64,000 nt of DNA from Streptomyces sp. NBC_00576 (lineage in GTDB: Bacteria > Actinomycetota > Actinomycetes > Streptomycetales > Streptomycetaceae), in assembly GCF_036345175.1 (NCBI RefSeq), contig NZ_CP107780.1, positions 7,936,001-8,000,000 of the forward strand. The letters run 5' to 3'. Each line of letters opens with the position of its first letter. Position 1 is the stretch's first letter. The notes below the pieces were generated by a model that saw nothing but the letters and a program-made list of their open reading frames with translations, was not told the DNA's origin and made no database searches. The translations under genes were made by a program, and so were the position numbers. Shown here one piece after another: positions 42,674 to 51,468 of the stretch.

Positions 42674-45406
42674 CTACGCGTCGCCGCCCGCGGCGCCCGG
42701 GTCCGCCGCGGCCACGTCGAGCAGCTGGTACCGGTCGATCGCCTGCTTCAGCAGCGAGCGGTCCACCTTGCCCTCCTTGGCCAGCTCGGTCAGCACCGCC
42801 ACCGCGATCGACTGCGCGTCGATGTGGAAGTGGCGCCGGGCCGCGCCCCGCGTGTCCGCGAAGCCGAAGCCGTCCGCGCCCAGCGACTGGTACGTCCCCG
42901 GCACCCAACGCGAGATCTGGTCCGGAACCGAACGCATCCAGTCGGACACGGCCACGAACGGACCCTCGGCCGAGCTCAGCTTCCGCGTCACATAGGGGAC
43001 GCGCTGCTCTTCCTCCGGGTGCAGCAGGTTGTGCTGCTCCACCGCGACCGCCTCGCGCCGCAGCTCGTTCCAGGAGGTCGCCGACCAGACGTCCGCCTTC
43101 ACGTTCCAGTCCTCGGCGAGGATCCGCTGCGCCTCCAGCGCCCACGGCACCGCGACACCGGACGCGATGACCTGGGCGGGGATGGTGCCCGAAGTCCCTT
43201 CGCCCACACGGTGGATGCCCTTGAGGATGCCGTCGACATCGACGTTCTCGGGCTCGGCCGGGTGCCGGATGGGCTCGTTGTAGACGGTGAGGTAGTAGAA
43301 GACGTCCTCACTGTCCGGACCGTACATCCGGCGCAGACCGTCCTGCACGATGTACGCGATCTCGTACGAGTAGGCCGGGTCGTACGCCACACAGCCCGGG
43401 TTCGTCGAGGCGAGCAGCTGCGAGTGGCCGTCGGCGTGCTGCAGACCCTCACCGGTCAGAGTCGTACGCCCGGCGGTCGCGCCCAGCACGAAACCGCGCG
43501 CCAACTGGTCGGCCATCTGCCAGAACTGGTCGCCGGTGCGCTGGAAACCGAACATCGAGTAGAAGACGTACACCGGGATCAGCGGCTCGCCGTGCGTCGC
43601 GTAGGCCGAGCCCGCGGCGATCAGCGAGGCGGTGCAGCCGGCCTCCGAGATGCCGTCGTGCAGCATCTGGCCGGTCGGCGACTCCTTGTACGCGAGGAGC
43701 AGCTCCCGGTCGACCGACTCGTACTGCTGGCCGAGCGGGTTGTAGATCTTCGCGCTCGGGAAGAACGAGTCCATGCCGAACGTGCGGTACTCGTCCGGCG
43801 CGATCAGCACGAACCGCTTGCCGATCTCCTTGTCCCGCATGAGGTCCTTGAGCAGCCGGACGAACGCCATGGTCGTGGCGATCGACTGCTGACCCGAACC
43901 CTTCTTCACACTCGCGTACGTCTTCTCCTCCGGCAGTGCCAGCGGCTTGGCGCGGACGACGCGGGTCGGGACGTAACCGCCGAGCGACTTGCGGCGGTCG
44001 TGCATGTACTGGATCTCTTCCGAGTTCCGGCCCGGGTGGAAGTACGGCGGCGCGCCGCCCTCCAGCTCCTTGTCGGAGATCGGCAGATGGAGCCGGTCGC
44101 GGAAGCCCTTGAGGTCGGCCGCCGTCAGCTTCTTCATCTGGTGCGTGGCGTTGCGGCCCTCGAAGTTGGGTCCGAGCGTCCAGCCCTTGACCGTCTTGGC
44201 GAGGATGACGGTCGGCTGGCCCTTGTGCTCCTTGGCCGCCGCGAACGCCGCGAAGATCTTCTTGTGGTCGTGGCCGCCACGGCCCAGGTGCAGGACCTGG
44301 TCGTCGGTCATGCCCTCAACCATCGCGCGCAGCCGGGTGTCGTCCCCGAAGAAGTGGTCGCGGATGTACGCGCCCGTCTCGGTGGCGTACGTCTGGAACT
44401 GACCGTCGGGGGTCGTGTTCATCTTGTTGACGAGCACGCCGTCCCGGTCCTGCGCGAGCAGCGGGTCCCAGCTGCGGTCCCACACCAGCTTGACGACGTT
44501 CCAGCCGGCGCCCCGGAACTGCGACTCCAGCTCCTGGATGATCTTGCCGTTGCCGCGCACCGGGCCGTCGAGCCGCTGGAGGTTGCAGTTGACGACGAAG
44601 GTCAGGTTGTCGAGGCCCTCGCGCGCGGCGATCGACAGCTGGCCGAGCGACTCCGGCTCGTCCATCTCGCCGTCACCGAGGAACGCCCACACGTGTGACT
44701 TGGAGGTGTCCGCGATCCCGCGCGCCTCCATGTAGCGGTTCATCCGCGCCTGGAAGATCGCGCCGAGCGGGCCGAGGCCCATCGAGACGGTCGGGAACTC
44801 CCAGAAGTCCGGCATCAACCGCGGGTGCGGGTACGAGGACAGCCCGTACGGCGCCTTCGACTTCTCCTGGCGGAACGCGTCCAGCTGCTGCTCGCTGAGC
44901 CGGTCGAGAAGGAACGCGCGGGCGTAGATACCAGGGGAGGCGTGGCCCTGGAAGAAGATCTGGTCGCCGCCGTCGCCCTCGTCCTTGCCCCGGAAGAAGT
45001 GGTTGAAGCCCACGTCGTAGAGGGAGGCGGAGGAGGCGAAGGTCGCGATGTGGCCGCCGACGCCGATCCCGGGCCGCTGGGCGCGCGAGACCATCACGGC
45101 CGCGTTCCACCGGGTCGCGTTGAGGATGCGGCGCTCGATCTCCTCGTTGCCGGGGAAGAAGGGCTCGTCCTTCGTCGCGATCGTGTTGACGTAGTCCGTG
45201 CTCCGCATCTCGGGCACGGCCACGCGCTTCTCGCGGGCCCGCTCGATCAGCCGCAGCATCAGATAGCGGGCCCGCTCCCGGCCGCGCTCGTCAACAGCGG
45301 CGTCGAGAGAGTCGAGCCACTCCTGGGTTTCTTCGGGATCGAAGTCAGGAACCTGACTAGGAAGGCCGCCAATGATGATCGGGTTGCGATCTGAACCGGA
45401 AGCCAC
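42674..45406 (-). CDS. aceE: Pyruvate dehydrogenase E1 component, homodimeric type
   Basis: 910 residues, the normal length of AceE. Thiamine-diphosphate motif FLGDGEMDEPES...NCNLQ near residue 240, HIATFASSASLYDVGFNHFF in the N-terminal domain (shown in part), and the transketolase-like middle and C-terminal domains (PVYVFYSMFGFQRTGDQ). Decarboxylates pyruvate and passes the acetyl group to the lipoyl E2, feeding acetyl-CoA to the TCA cycle and to the fab operon products. ATG start. Confidence 0.96.
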   Translation of the reverse strand: MASGSDRNPIIIGGLPSQVPDFDPEETQEWLDSLDAAVDERGRERARYLMLRLIERAREKRVAVPEMRSTDYVNTIATKDEPFFPGNEEIERRILNATRWNAAVMVSRAQRPGIGVGGHIATFASSASLYDVGFNHFFRGKDEGDGGDQIFFQGHASPGIYARAFLLDRLSEQQLDAFRQEKSKAPYGLSSYPHPRLMPDFWEFPTVSMGLGPLGAIFQARMNRYMEARGIADTSKSHVWAFLGDGEMDEPESLGQLSIAAREGLDNLTFVVNCNLQRLDGPVRGNGKIIQELESQFRGAGWNVVKLVWDRSWDPLLAQDRDGVLVNKMNTTPDGQFQTYATETGAYIRDHFFGDDTRLRAMVEGMTDDQVLHLGRGGHDHKKIFAAFAAAKEHKGQPTVILAKTVKGWTLGPNFEGRNATHQMKKLTAADLKGFRDRLHLPISDKELEGGAPPYFHPGRNSEEIQYMHDRRKSLGGYVPTRVVRAKPLALPEEKTYASVKKGSGQQSIATTMAFVRLLKDLMRDKEIGKRFVLIAPDEYRTFGMDSFFPSAKIYNPLGQQYESVDRELLLAYKESPTGQMLHDGISEAGCTASLIAAGSAYATHGEPLIPVYVFYSMFGFQRTGDQFWQMADQLARGFVLGATAGRTTLTGEGLQHADGHSQLLASTNPGCVAYDPAYSYEIAYIVQDGLRRMYGPDSEDVFYYLTVYNEPIRHPAEPENVDVDGILKGIHRVGEGTSGTIPAQVIASGVAVPWALEAQRILAEDWNVKADVWSATSWNELRREAVAVEQHNLLHPEEEQRVPYVTRKLSSAEGPFVAVSDWMRSVPDQISRWVPGTYQSLGADGFGFADTRGAARRHFHIDAQSIAVAVLTELAKEGKVDRSLLKQAIDRYQLLDVAAADPGAAGGDA

Positions 45407-45873
45407 GCTGTTCCTTCGCTCTCGGAGGGCTTGATCCGGGGCACGCTGTGGGCCTGCCCTGGGGCTGCGAATGCACTGGCCCCATCGTGTACCCCGAGAC
45501 CGGGTACGTCACCTCTACTCAGAAGTAGCCCCGGTGAAGATCGCCGGGCTGGGTGTCCGCAGCCAAATCGCAACGATACGCCCAGTCCGTGACGTGTTCC
45601 GTAAAGCGATTCGGATCTAGCACGTATGTGTGAGAGGTTCGGGAGTCACTCGGGAGCAGCAAAACCGCAAAGCGGGCAGAATGGTGTGGTGGGCGTCACT
45701 CGTTCCCAGGAACCGCTGTCTGCAGTTGCGGCGACACCGCCAGGATCGTCACCGTTTCGGCGGTCTCAACGGCCGGGTACTTGCGCGATCCGTCCCGCCC
45801 GTGTGGACTACGGCCAATGCTTCGCGCACGCGCGTGGCTGGACAATTCTCGAAACATGATCAGGAGGCAACCC
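45407..45873. other. Divergent promoter region aceE / DUF3052 gene
   Basis: 467 bases without a convincing gene; short open frames here have neither ribosome sites nor recognisable products. It must hold the promoters of both divergent genes. Strong consensus boxes were not seen. GGGAGTCACTCGGGAG (45641-45656) contains a small dyad. Confidence 0.4.
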
Positions 45874-46311
45874 GTGAGCGCGACCGCGGACCACGCGGAG
45901 GAGCGGACTAACCCTGCCGCAAGGCTGGGGTTCCAGCCCGAGCAGGTGGTCCAGGAGATCGGCTACGACGACGACGTCGACCAGGAGCTCCGCGAGGCCA
46001 TTGAGGAAGTCATCGGCAGCGATCTCGTGGACGAGGAGTACGACGACGTCGCAGATGCCGTGGTGCTGTGGTTCCGCGACGACGACGGCGACCTGACCGA
46101 TTCGCTGGTGGATGCCACCACGTACATCGAAGAAGGCGGCGCGATCCTGCTCCTCACGCCCAAGACGGGCCGTGACGGCTATGTGGAGCCGAGCGACATC
46201 TCTGAAGCCGCGACGACGGCGGGTCTGTCGGCGACGAAGAGCGTCAGTGTGGGCAAGGACTGGAGTGGGAGTCGTCTGGCGACGCCCAAGGCAGCGAAGT
46301 CGAAGAAGTGA
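45874..46311 (+). CDS. DUF3052 family protein
   Basis: 145 residues, acidic, from GTG 45874 with AGGAGG upstream at 45862-45867. Sequence blocks AARLGFQPEQVVQEIGYDDDVDQ (shown in part), DAVVLWFRDDDGDLTDSLVDA and LLLTPKTGRDGYVEPSDI are those of the actinobacterial DUF3052 family. Soluble; function unknown. It lies between aceE and a peroxiredoxin gene. Confidence 0.85.
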   Translation: MSATADHAEERTNPAARLGFQPEQVVQEIGYDDDVDQELREAIEEVIGSDLVDEEYDDVADAVVLWFRDDDGDLTDSLVDATTYIEEGGAILLLTPKTGRDGYVEPSDISEAATTAGLSATKSVSVGKDWSGSRLATPKAAKSKK

Positions 46312-46341
46312 GTAAGTGACCGTTCGCCGGTGTGGGCGTCT

Positions 46342-46426
46342 GCCGGGGGCTCTGCCCCCAGACCCCCGATCGGCCTGAACGGCCTCGTCCTCAATCGCCG
46401 GACGGGCCGGATTCATCCGGCCCGTC
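46342..46426 (-). repeat. Streptomyces intergenic repeat type A, copy 2, with terminator
   Basis: Inverted relative of 33256-33322: read on the minus strand it starts CCCGTCCGGCGATTGAGGAC and ends with CTGGGGGCAGAGCCCCCGG. At its plus-strand end is a perfect 12-pair hairpin GACGGGCCGGAT-TC-ATCCGGCC (46401-46426) that would terminate the DUF3052 transcript. Confidence 0.75.
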
Positions 46427-46494
46427 CAATGGCTTTCACTAGGTGGTCACTAGGGTGTTCTCACCCGAACAGCCCACCGAAGGGATGCAGGATC

Positions 46495-46953
46495 ATGGCG
46501 ATCGAGGTCGGCGACAAGGCCCCGGACTTCGAGCTCAAGGACAACCACGGCGCCACCGTGCGGCTCTCGGACTTCCGCGGCGCGAAGAACGTGGTTCTGC
46601 TCTTCTATCCCTTCGCCTTCACCGGCGTCTGCACCGGCGAGCTGTGCGACCTGCGGGACAACCTGCCGAGGTTCTCCGACCGGGACACCCAGGTGCTCGC
46701 TGTCTCCAACGACTCCATCCACACCCTGCGCGTCTTCGGCGAGCAGGAGGGCTTCGAGTACCCCCTGCTGTCCGACTTCTGGCCGCACGGCAACATTTCG
46801 CGCGCGTACGGCGTCTTCGACGAGGACAAGGGTTGCGCGGTGCGCGGGACCTTCATCATCGACAAGGAGGGCGTCGTGCGGTGGACCGTAGTCAACGGCC
46901 TGCCCGACGCGCGTGACCTGAACGAGTACGTGAAGGCCCTCGACACCCTGTGA
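46495..46953 (+). CDS. Peroxiredoxin, AhpE type
   Basis: 152 residues. Thioredoxin fold with the peroxidatic Cys in PFAFTGVCTGELC and the conserved Pro/Thr/Arg triad (FTGVC; later FIIDKEGVVRW). A second Cys four residues on (CTGELC) is unusual for 1-Cys AhpE enzymes. Reduces peroxides in the cytoplasm. It precedes the TerD genes on the same strand. Confidence 0.9.
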   Translation: MAIEVGDKAPDFELKDNHGATVRLSDFRGAKNVVLLFYPFAFTGVCTGELCDLRDNLPRFSDRDTQVLAVSNDSIHTLRVFGEQEGFEYPLLSDFWPHGNISRAYGVFDEDKGCAVRGTFIIDKEGVVRWTVVNGLPDARDLNEYVKALDTL

Positions 46954-46981
46954 TTCTTCGGTTCCAGGCCCTGCGTGGGGC

Positions 46982-47010
46982 GGGAACCCGTTACTAGGAT
47001 CGACACGTTG
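46982..47010 (+). promoter_or_regulatory. SigmaR-like promoter in front of terD
   Basis: GGGAAC (46982-46987) and CGTTG (47006-47010) separated by 18 bases, close to the thiol-stress sigmaR consensus GGGAAT-N18-GTT of Streptomyces, 69 bases before the first TerD gene. Pattern match only. Confidence 0.5.
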
Positions 47011-47078
47011 ATCCGATACCGGCGCACGACGGGGCACACACCGCCCCCGGCAGCAGACGAGACACCAATGGAGGACTC

Positions 47079-47654
47079 GTGGGAGTCAGCCTCAGCAAGG
47101 GCGGCAACGTATCGCTGACGAAGGAGGCCCCGGGTCTCACCGCGGTCATCGTCGGTCTGGGGTGGGACGCGCGTTCCACCACCGGCACCGACTTCGACCT
47201 CGACGCCAGCGCCATCCTGACGAACGCGGAGGGCAAGGTCAGTTCTGACGCCAACTTCGTGTTCTTCAACAACCTCAAGAGCCCGGACGGCTCCGTCGAA
47301 CACACCGGCGACAACATCACCGGTGAGGGCGAGGGCGACGACGAGCAGATCAAGGTCAACCTCGCGGCGGTCCCGGCCGACGTCGACAAGATCGTGTTTC
47401 CGGTCTCGATCTACGAAGCCGAGAGCCGTCAGCAGTCCTTCGGTCAGGTGCGCAACGCGTTCATCCGCGTCGTGAACCAGGCGGGCGAGGCGGAGCTCGC
47501 ACGCTACGACCTCTCCGAGGACGCCTCGACGGAGACCGCCATGGTCTTCGGCGAGCTGTACCGGCACGGCGCGGAGTGGAAGTTCCGCGCCATCGGCCAG
47601 GGGTACGCGTCCGGCCTGCGCGGTATCGCGCAGGACTTCGGCGTGAACGTCTGA
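47079..47654 (+). CDS. terD: TerD-family calcium-binding stress protein 1
   Basis: 191 residues, usual TerD length. Begins GVSLSKGGNVSLTK and shows the conserved GLGWD, DFDLDASA, FNNLKSPDGSVEHTGDN and GEGEGDDE blocks; the acidic loops are the Ca2+ sites of TerD proteins, and YRHGAEWKFRAIGQGYA-SGL ends the domain. GTG start with GAGGA. TerD proteins confer tolerance to tellurite and other stresses and shape development in Streptomyces. Confidence 0.93.
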   Translation: MGVSLSKGGNVSLTKEAPGLTAVIVGLGWDARSTTGTDFDLDASAILTNAEGKVSSDANFVFFNNLKSPDGSVEHTGDNITGEGEGDDEQIKVNLAAVPADVDKIVFPVSIYEAESRQQSFGQVRNAFIRVVNQAGEAELARYDLSEDASTETAMVFGELYRHGAEWKFRAIGQGYASGLRGIAQDFGVNV

Positions 47655-47756
47655 GCCGGACTCCCTCCGGCTCCGTCGTCCGGCGCCGCACTCTCCGTGC
47701 GGCGCCGGACGCGCTCGGCAGATCTGTTCCGCATCACCTCGGGGAGGACCAGCAGC

Positions 47757-48332
47757 ATGGGCGTCACGCTTGCCAAGGGGGGCAATGTCTCCCTCTCCAA
47801 AGCCGCACCGAACCTCACCCAGGTGTTGGTCGGGCTCGGCTGGGACGCGCGTTCCACCACCGGCGCACCGTTCGACCTCGACGCCAGCGCGCTGCTGTGC
47901 GGTGGCGGACGGGTGCTCGGCGACGAGTGGTTCATCTTCTACAACCAGCTCACGAGCCCGGACGGCTCGGTCGAGCACACCGGCGACAACCTCACCGGTG
48001 AGGGCGAGGGCGACGACGAGTCGCTGATCGTCGACCTGCCCAAGGTGCCGGCCGCCTGCGACAAGATCATCTTTCCGGTCTCGATCCACGACGCGGACAA
48101 CCGCGGCCAGACCTTCGGCCAGGTCGGCAACGCCTTCATCCGGGTCGTCAACCAGGCCGACGGCCAGGAACTGGCGCGCTACGACCTGAGCGAGGACGCG
48201 TCGACGGAGACCGCCATGATCTTCGGGGAGCTGTACCGCTATCAGGGCGAGTGGAAGTTCCGTGCAGTTGGACAGGGGTACGCGTCGGGTCTGAAGGGCA
48301 TCGCTCTAGACTTCGGAGTCAACGTTTCGTAA
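47757..48332 (+). CDS. terD: TerD-family calcium-binding stress protein 2
   Basis: 191 residues, closely similar to the preceding protein (same SPDGSVEHTGDN and GEGEGDDE blocks), clearly a tandem duplicate. GGGGAGG lies 11 bases upstream of the ATG. Both are probably co-expressed and may form mixed complexes with TerC. Confidence 0.93.
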   Translation: MGVTLAKGGNVSLSKAAPNLTQVLVGLGWDARSTTGAPFDLDASALLCGGGRVLGDEWFIFYNQLTSPDGSVEHTGDNLTGEGEGDDESLIVDLPKVPAACDKIIFPVSIHDADNRGQTFGQVGNAFIRVVNQADGQELARYDLSEDASTETAMIFGELYRYQGEWKFRAVGQGYASGLKGIALDFGVNVS

Positions 48333-48382
48333 AGCCGAGTACGGCAGCGGGGGAGACCCGTAAATACACGATTGGGTAGCCA

Positions 48383-49531
48383 GTGATTCTGAAAACCTTC
48401 GGCTGGTCGTTCGCGGTCACCGCGCTCGGCCTGGTCGCGGCGGTCTTCTACGGGGGGTGGACCGGCTTCGGCATCGTGGCGATCCTCTCCATCCTCGAGA
48501 TCTCGCTGTCCTTCGACAACGCTGTGGTCAACGCCGGAATCCTGAAGAAGATGAGTGCCTTCTGGCAGAAGATCTTCCTCACCGTCGGTGTCCTCATCGC
48601 CGTCTTCGGTATGCGGCTCGTCTTCCCCGTCGTGATCGTGGCCATCAGCGCCAAGATCGGTCCGATAGACGCGGTCGATCTCGCGCTCAACGACAAGGAC
48701 CAGTACCAGCAGCTGGTCACCGACGCCCACCCGTCGATCGCCGCCTTCGGTGGCATGTTCCTGTTGATGATCTTCCTCGACTTCATCTTCGAGGACCGGG
48801 ACATCAAGTGGCTCGGTTGGCTGGAACGCCCGCTCGCCAAGCTCGGCAAGGTCGACATGCTGTCGGTCTGCATCGCCCTCATCGTGCTCATGATCTCCGC
48901 GATGACCTTCGCGACCAACGCCCACCAGCACGGTGGCGCCCACGTCGACAAGGCGCAGACGGTGCTCATCTCCGGCATCGCCGGCCTGATCACGTACATG
49001 ATCGTCGGCGGGCTCTCCGGCTACTTCGAGGACAAACTCGAGGAAGAGGAGGAGCGCGAGCACGAGGAGGAGGAACAGGCCGAGCGCACCGGCACGAAGA
49101 AGCCGGCCATCGTCCTCGCCGGACAGGCCGCGTTCTTCATGTTCCTCTACCTCGAAGTGCTGGACGCGTCCTTCTCCTTCGACGGTGTGATCGGCGCCTT
49201 CGCCGTCACGAACGACATCGTGCTGATGGCCCTGGGTCTCGGTATCGGCGCCATGTACGTCCGGTCGCTCACGGTCTACCTGGTCCGCCAGGGCACCCTC
49301 GACGACTACGTCTACCTGGAGCACGGCGCGCACTACGCGATCGGCGCCCTGGCCGGCATCCTGCTCGTCACCATCCAGTACCAGATCCACGAGGTCATCA
49401 CCGGCCTGGTGGGTGTCGTCCTGATCGCCTGGTCCTTCTGGTCCTCCGTGCGCCGCAACACCAAACTGGCAGCGGCCGAGGGAAAAGCGGCGGCCTCGGA
49501 CGAGAAGACTGAGGTCTCGTCCGGGGTGTGA
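48383..49531 (+). CDS. DUF475/TerC-like integral membrane protein
   Basis: 382 residues with about nine membrane segments. TerC/DUF475 signatures ILEISLSFDNAVVNAGIL and, in the second half, LEVLDASFSFDGVIGAFAVT-ND, each with acidic residues inside the membrane that could bind metal. A cytoplasmic loop is rich in Glu (EDKLEEEEEREHEEEEQAER). GTG start 50 bases behind terD. Expected partner of TerD at the membrane. Confidence 0.92.
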   Translation: MILKTFGWSFAVTALGLVAAVFYGGWTGFGIVAILSILEISLSFDNAVVNAGILKKMSAFWQKIFLTVGVLIAVFGMRLVFPVVIVAISAKIGPIDAVDLALNDKDQYQQLVTDAHPSIAAFGGMFLLMIFLDFIFEDRDIKWLGWLERPLAKLGKVDMLSVCIALIVLMISAMTFATNAHQHGGAHVDKAQTVLISGIAGLITYMIVGGLSGYFEDKLEEEEEREHEEEEQAERTGTKKPAIVLAGQAAFFMFLYLEVLDASFSFDGVIGAFAVTNDIVLMALGLGIGAMYVRSLTVYLVRQGTLDDYVYLEHGAHYAIGALAGILLVTIQYQIHEVITGLVGVVLIAWSFWSSVRRNTKLAAAEGKAAASDEKTEVSSGV

Positions 49532-49560
49532 CAACCTCCGCTGTGAGGAACGCTCTGAGC

Positions 49561-49597
49561 GGGGCGGCTACGAGGAATCGTCCTCGTCGGCCGCCCC
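49561..49597 (+). terminator. Terminator after terD-terD-DUF475 unit
   Basis: GGGGCGGC/GCCGCCCC outer arms and ACGAGGA/TCCTCGT inner arms around ATCG, 30 bases after the DUF475 stop. Confidence 0.8.
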
Positions 49598-49649
49598 GCG
49601 GCTTTGACGGCGGTTACGGAATCGCGGGGGCGGGACGGGTGGGGACGGG

Positions 49650-50387
49650 ATGAGTTTCTGGGACGATCTGTGGCGCGGCCGTACGACGGACTTCGACGCC
49701 GGCAGCGCCGCGAGCAACTCCATCGAGCTGACCAAGCGGCACCACCGGGTCTCGCTCACCAAGCAGGGCGCCGCGACCGGGCATCTGCGCATCAACCTGT
49801 CCTGGCGGATGCGTACGTCGGACATCGGCGGCCCCAAGCGGCAGAGCCTGTGGCGACACCCCTTCCAGGCGCTGAGGCCGGAGGAGGTCCAGGGGCACAC
49901 CCAGAGCATGGTCAACGTCGACCTCGACCTGGGCATCCTGTACGAGCTCACCGACGGCACCAAGGGCGTCGTACAGCCCCTGGGCGGGTTCCTCGGCGAC
50001 ACGAACGCGCCGCCGTACGTCAAGCTCAGCGGTGACGACCGGTTCGGGTCGGCGTCCGGTGAGACGGCGTACGTCAATCTTGATCACCGGGACGAGATCA
50101 AGCGGTTGCTGGTGTTCGTGTACATCTACGACCAGACGCCGGCGTTCGACCGGACCCACGCGATCGTGACGCTCTACCCGAGCAACGGGCCGCGCATCGA
50201 GATAGGCCTCGACGAGCGGCACTCCCAGGCTCGCTCGTGTGCGGTGGTGCTGATCGAGAACGTGAAGAACGAGTTGATCGTTCAGCGGGAAGTGAAGTTC
50301 GTCTACGGGTTTCAGGCGGAGCTTGACCGGTTGTACGGGTGGGGGTTGCAGTGGGGGCGGGGATACAAGACCAAGGCGGAGCGCTGA
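49650..50387 (+). CDS. TerA/TerD-superfamily tellurium resistance protein
   Basis: 245 residues. N-terminal short helix WDDLWRGRT, then a TerD-like beta-sandwich: SIELTKRHHRVSLTKQG, LRINLSWRMRT, VDLDLGILYELTDGTKGVVQ and YVNLDHRDEIKRLLVFVYIYD. These are features of TerA-like proteins, which lack the full TerD Ca2+ loops. GGGGACGGG precedes the ATG. Same direction as the first Ter unit but after its terminator. Confidence 0.8.
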   Translation: MSFWDDLWRGRTTDFDAGSAASNSIELTKRHHRVSLTKQGAATGHLRINLSWRMRTSDIGGPKRQSLWRHPFQALRPEEVQGHTQSMVNVDLDLGILYELTDGTKGVVQPLGGFLGDTNAPPYVKLSGDDRFGSASGETAYVNLDHRDEIKRLLVFVYIYDQTPAFDRTHAIVTLYPSNGPRIEIGLDERHSQARSCAVVLIENVKNELIVQREVKFVYGFQAELDRLYGWGLQWGRGYKTKAER

Positions 50388-50453
50388 CGCTGGTCCGGGC
50401 GGGGGCGCCTTGGAGCTCGGGCGGTTCTGTGAAGTGGCGACTGCCGGTCGTGT

Positions 50454-50493
50454 GTGGTTGATCGCGCAGTTCCCCGCGCCCCTGAAGGGGCGC
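50454..50493 (-). repeat. Streptomyces intergenic repeat type B, copy 3, with hairpin
   Basis: Inverse complement of the type B core (reads AGGGGCGCGGGGAACTGCGC on the minus strand). It overlaps a perfect hairpin GCGCCCC-TGAA-GGGGCGC (50476-50493) between the convergent TerA-like and TerD3 genes. Confidence 0.75.
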
Positions 50494-50499
50494 CTGCCC

Positions 50500-51273
50500 T
50501 TACCGTCCGATGAACTGTGGGCCTTGCGGCGGGAAGCGGAAGTCCGGGGACTGGGGTGCTCCCACCGGCTGGGGGTAGCCGTACGCCGGCTGGTTGGCGT
50601 TGGGGCTGGTGGGCTGGGGGTAGCCGTAGGTCGGCTGGGGAGGGAGGGTGGGCGGATGCTGGACTGTCGTGGCCGCCGAGGGGTCCGTGGGCGGGGCGTT
50701 CGTGGTGTCCGGGAACGGTTCCTCGGCCGGCGGGTCCTCCACCGAGATACCGAAGTCCGTCGCCAGGCCCTCCAGGCCGTTCGAATAGCCCTCGCCCAGG
50801 GCGCGGAACTTCCAGCTGTCGCCGCGCCGGTACAGTTCGCCGCAGATCAGCGCTGTTTCCTCACCCGTCTCCGGCTTGACGTCGAAGTACGCCAGCGGTT
50901 CGCCGTCCGTGACCGCACCGTCGTACAGCACGATGCGCAGGGACCGTACGCGGTCGAAGGTGATGCCGTCCGCCGAGGCGACCAGCAGAATCTGTCCGAC
51001 TCCTGACTCGACACCGGTCAGATCCGTCTGGATCGTGTCGGTCAGGCCCTCGGACACTCGTTTCTTGCCGAGCCGCCAGACCTTGCCCGACGGGTGGCGG
51101 GGCTGGTTGTAGAAGACGAAGTCCTCGTCGGAGCGCACACGACCGTCGGGGCCGAGGAGCAGCGCCGAGACATCGACATCCGGAACCCCCTGCCCGGGCG
51201 TCCAGCGCAGCACGGCGCGCACCGTCGTGGCTTCGAGCGGGACGTTCGACCCCTTCAGCATCGCGTGCGTCAT
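50500..51273 (-). CDS. TerD-family protein with degenerate Ca2+ loop and Pro/Gln/Tyr-rich tail
   Basis: 257 residues. TerD domain (residues 1-175; VPDVDVSALLLGPDGRV, DFVFYNQPRHPSGKV, GELYRRGDSWKFRALGEGYS). Compared with the two upstream TerD proteins the GDN-TGEGEGDDE calcium loop is replaced by KKRVSEGLTDT, so at least one Ca2+ site is probably lost. The C-terminal 80 residues are a disordered tail with repeated QPTYGYPQP-type units. ATG start, divergent from the CitE-like gene and sharing its promoter gap. Confidence 0.87.
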   Translation of the reverse strand: MTHAMLKGSNVPLEATTVRAVLRWTPGQGVPDVDVSALLLGPDGRVRSDEDFVFYNQPRHPSGKVWRLGKKRVSEGLTDTIQTDLTGVESGVGQILLVASADGITFDRVRSLRIVLYDGAVTDGEPLAYFDVKPETGEETALICGELYRRGDSWKFRALGEGYSNGLEGLATDFGISVEDPPAEEPFPDTTNAPPTDPSAATTVQHPPTLPPQPTYGYPQPTSPNANQPAYGYPQPVGAPQSPDFRFPPQGPQFIGR

Positions 51274-51468
51274 GCGGTCATCCTGCCTTCTCGGTCCTGG
51301 TCACGACAACGCGGGGGCATCGATTCTGCGTGTCCGCGTTACCTGAACTTCATTCTCAGTGGGAACCCCTGACATGGATCCCTACGTACTATTACCGGCC
51401 ACCCATCAACACTCGACGGACACTCGATCACCACTCGACCGGCAGTCCAGCCTCCACGGGGGAGTTTC

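Noticed and set aside
45626..45859. 77-codon frame in the aceE/DUF3052 gap
   Set aside because: No ribosome site, no coding bias, no family; the true start at 45874 has AGGAGG.
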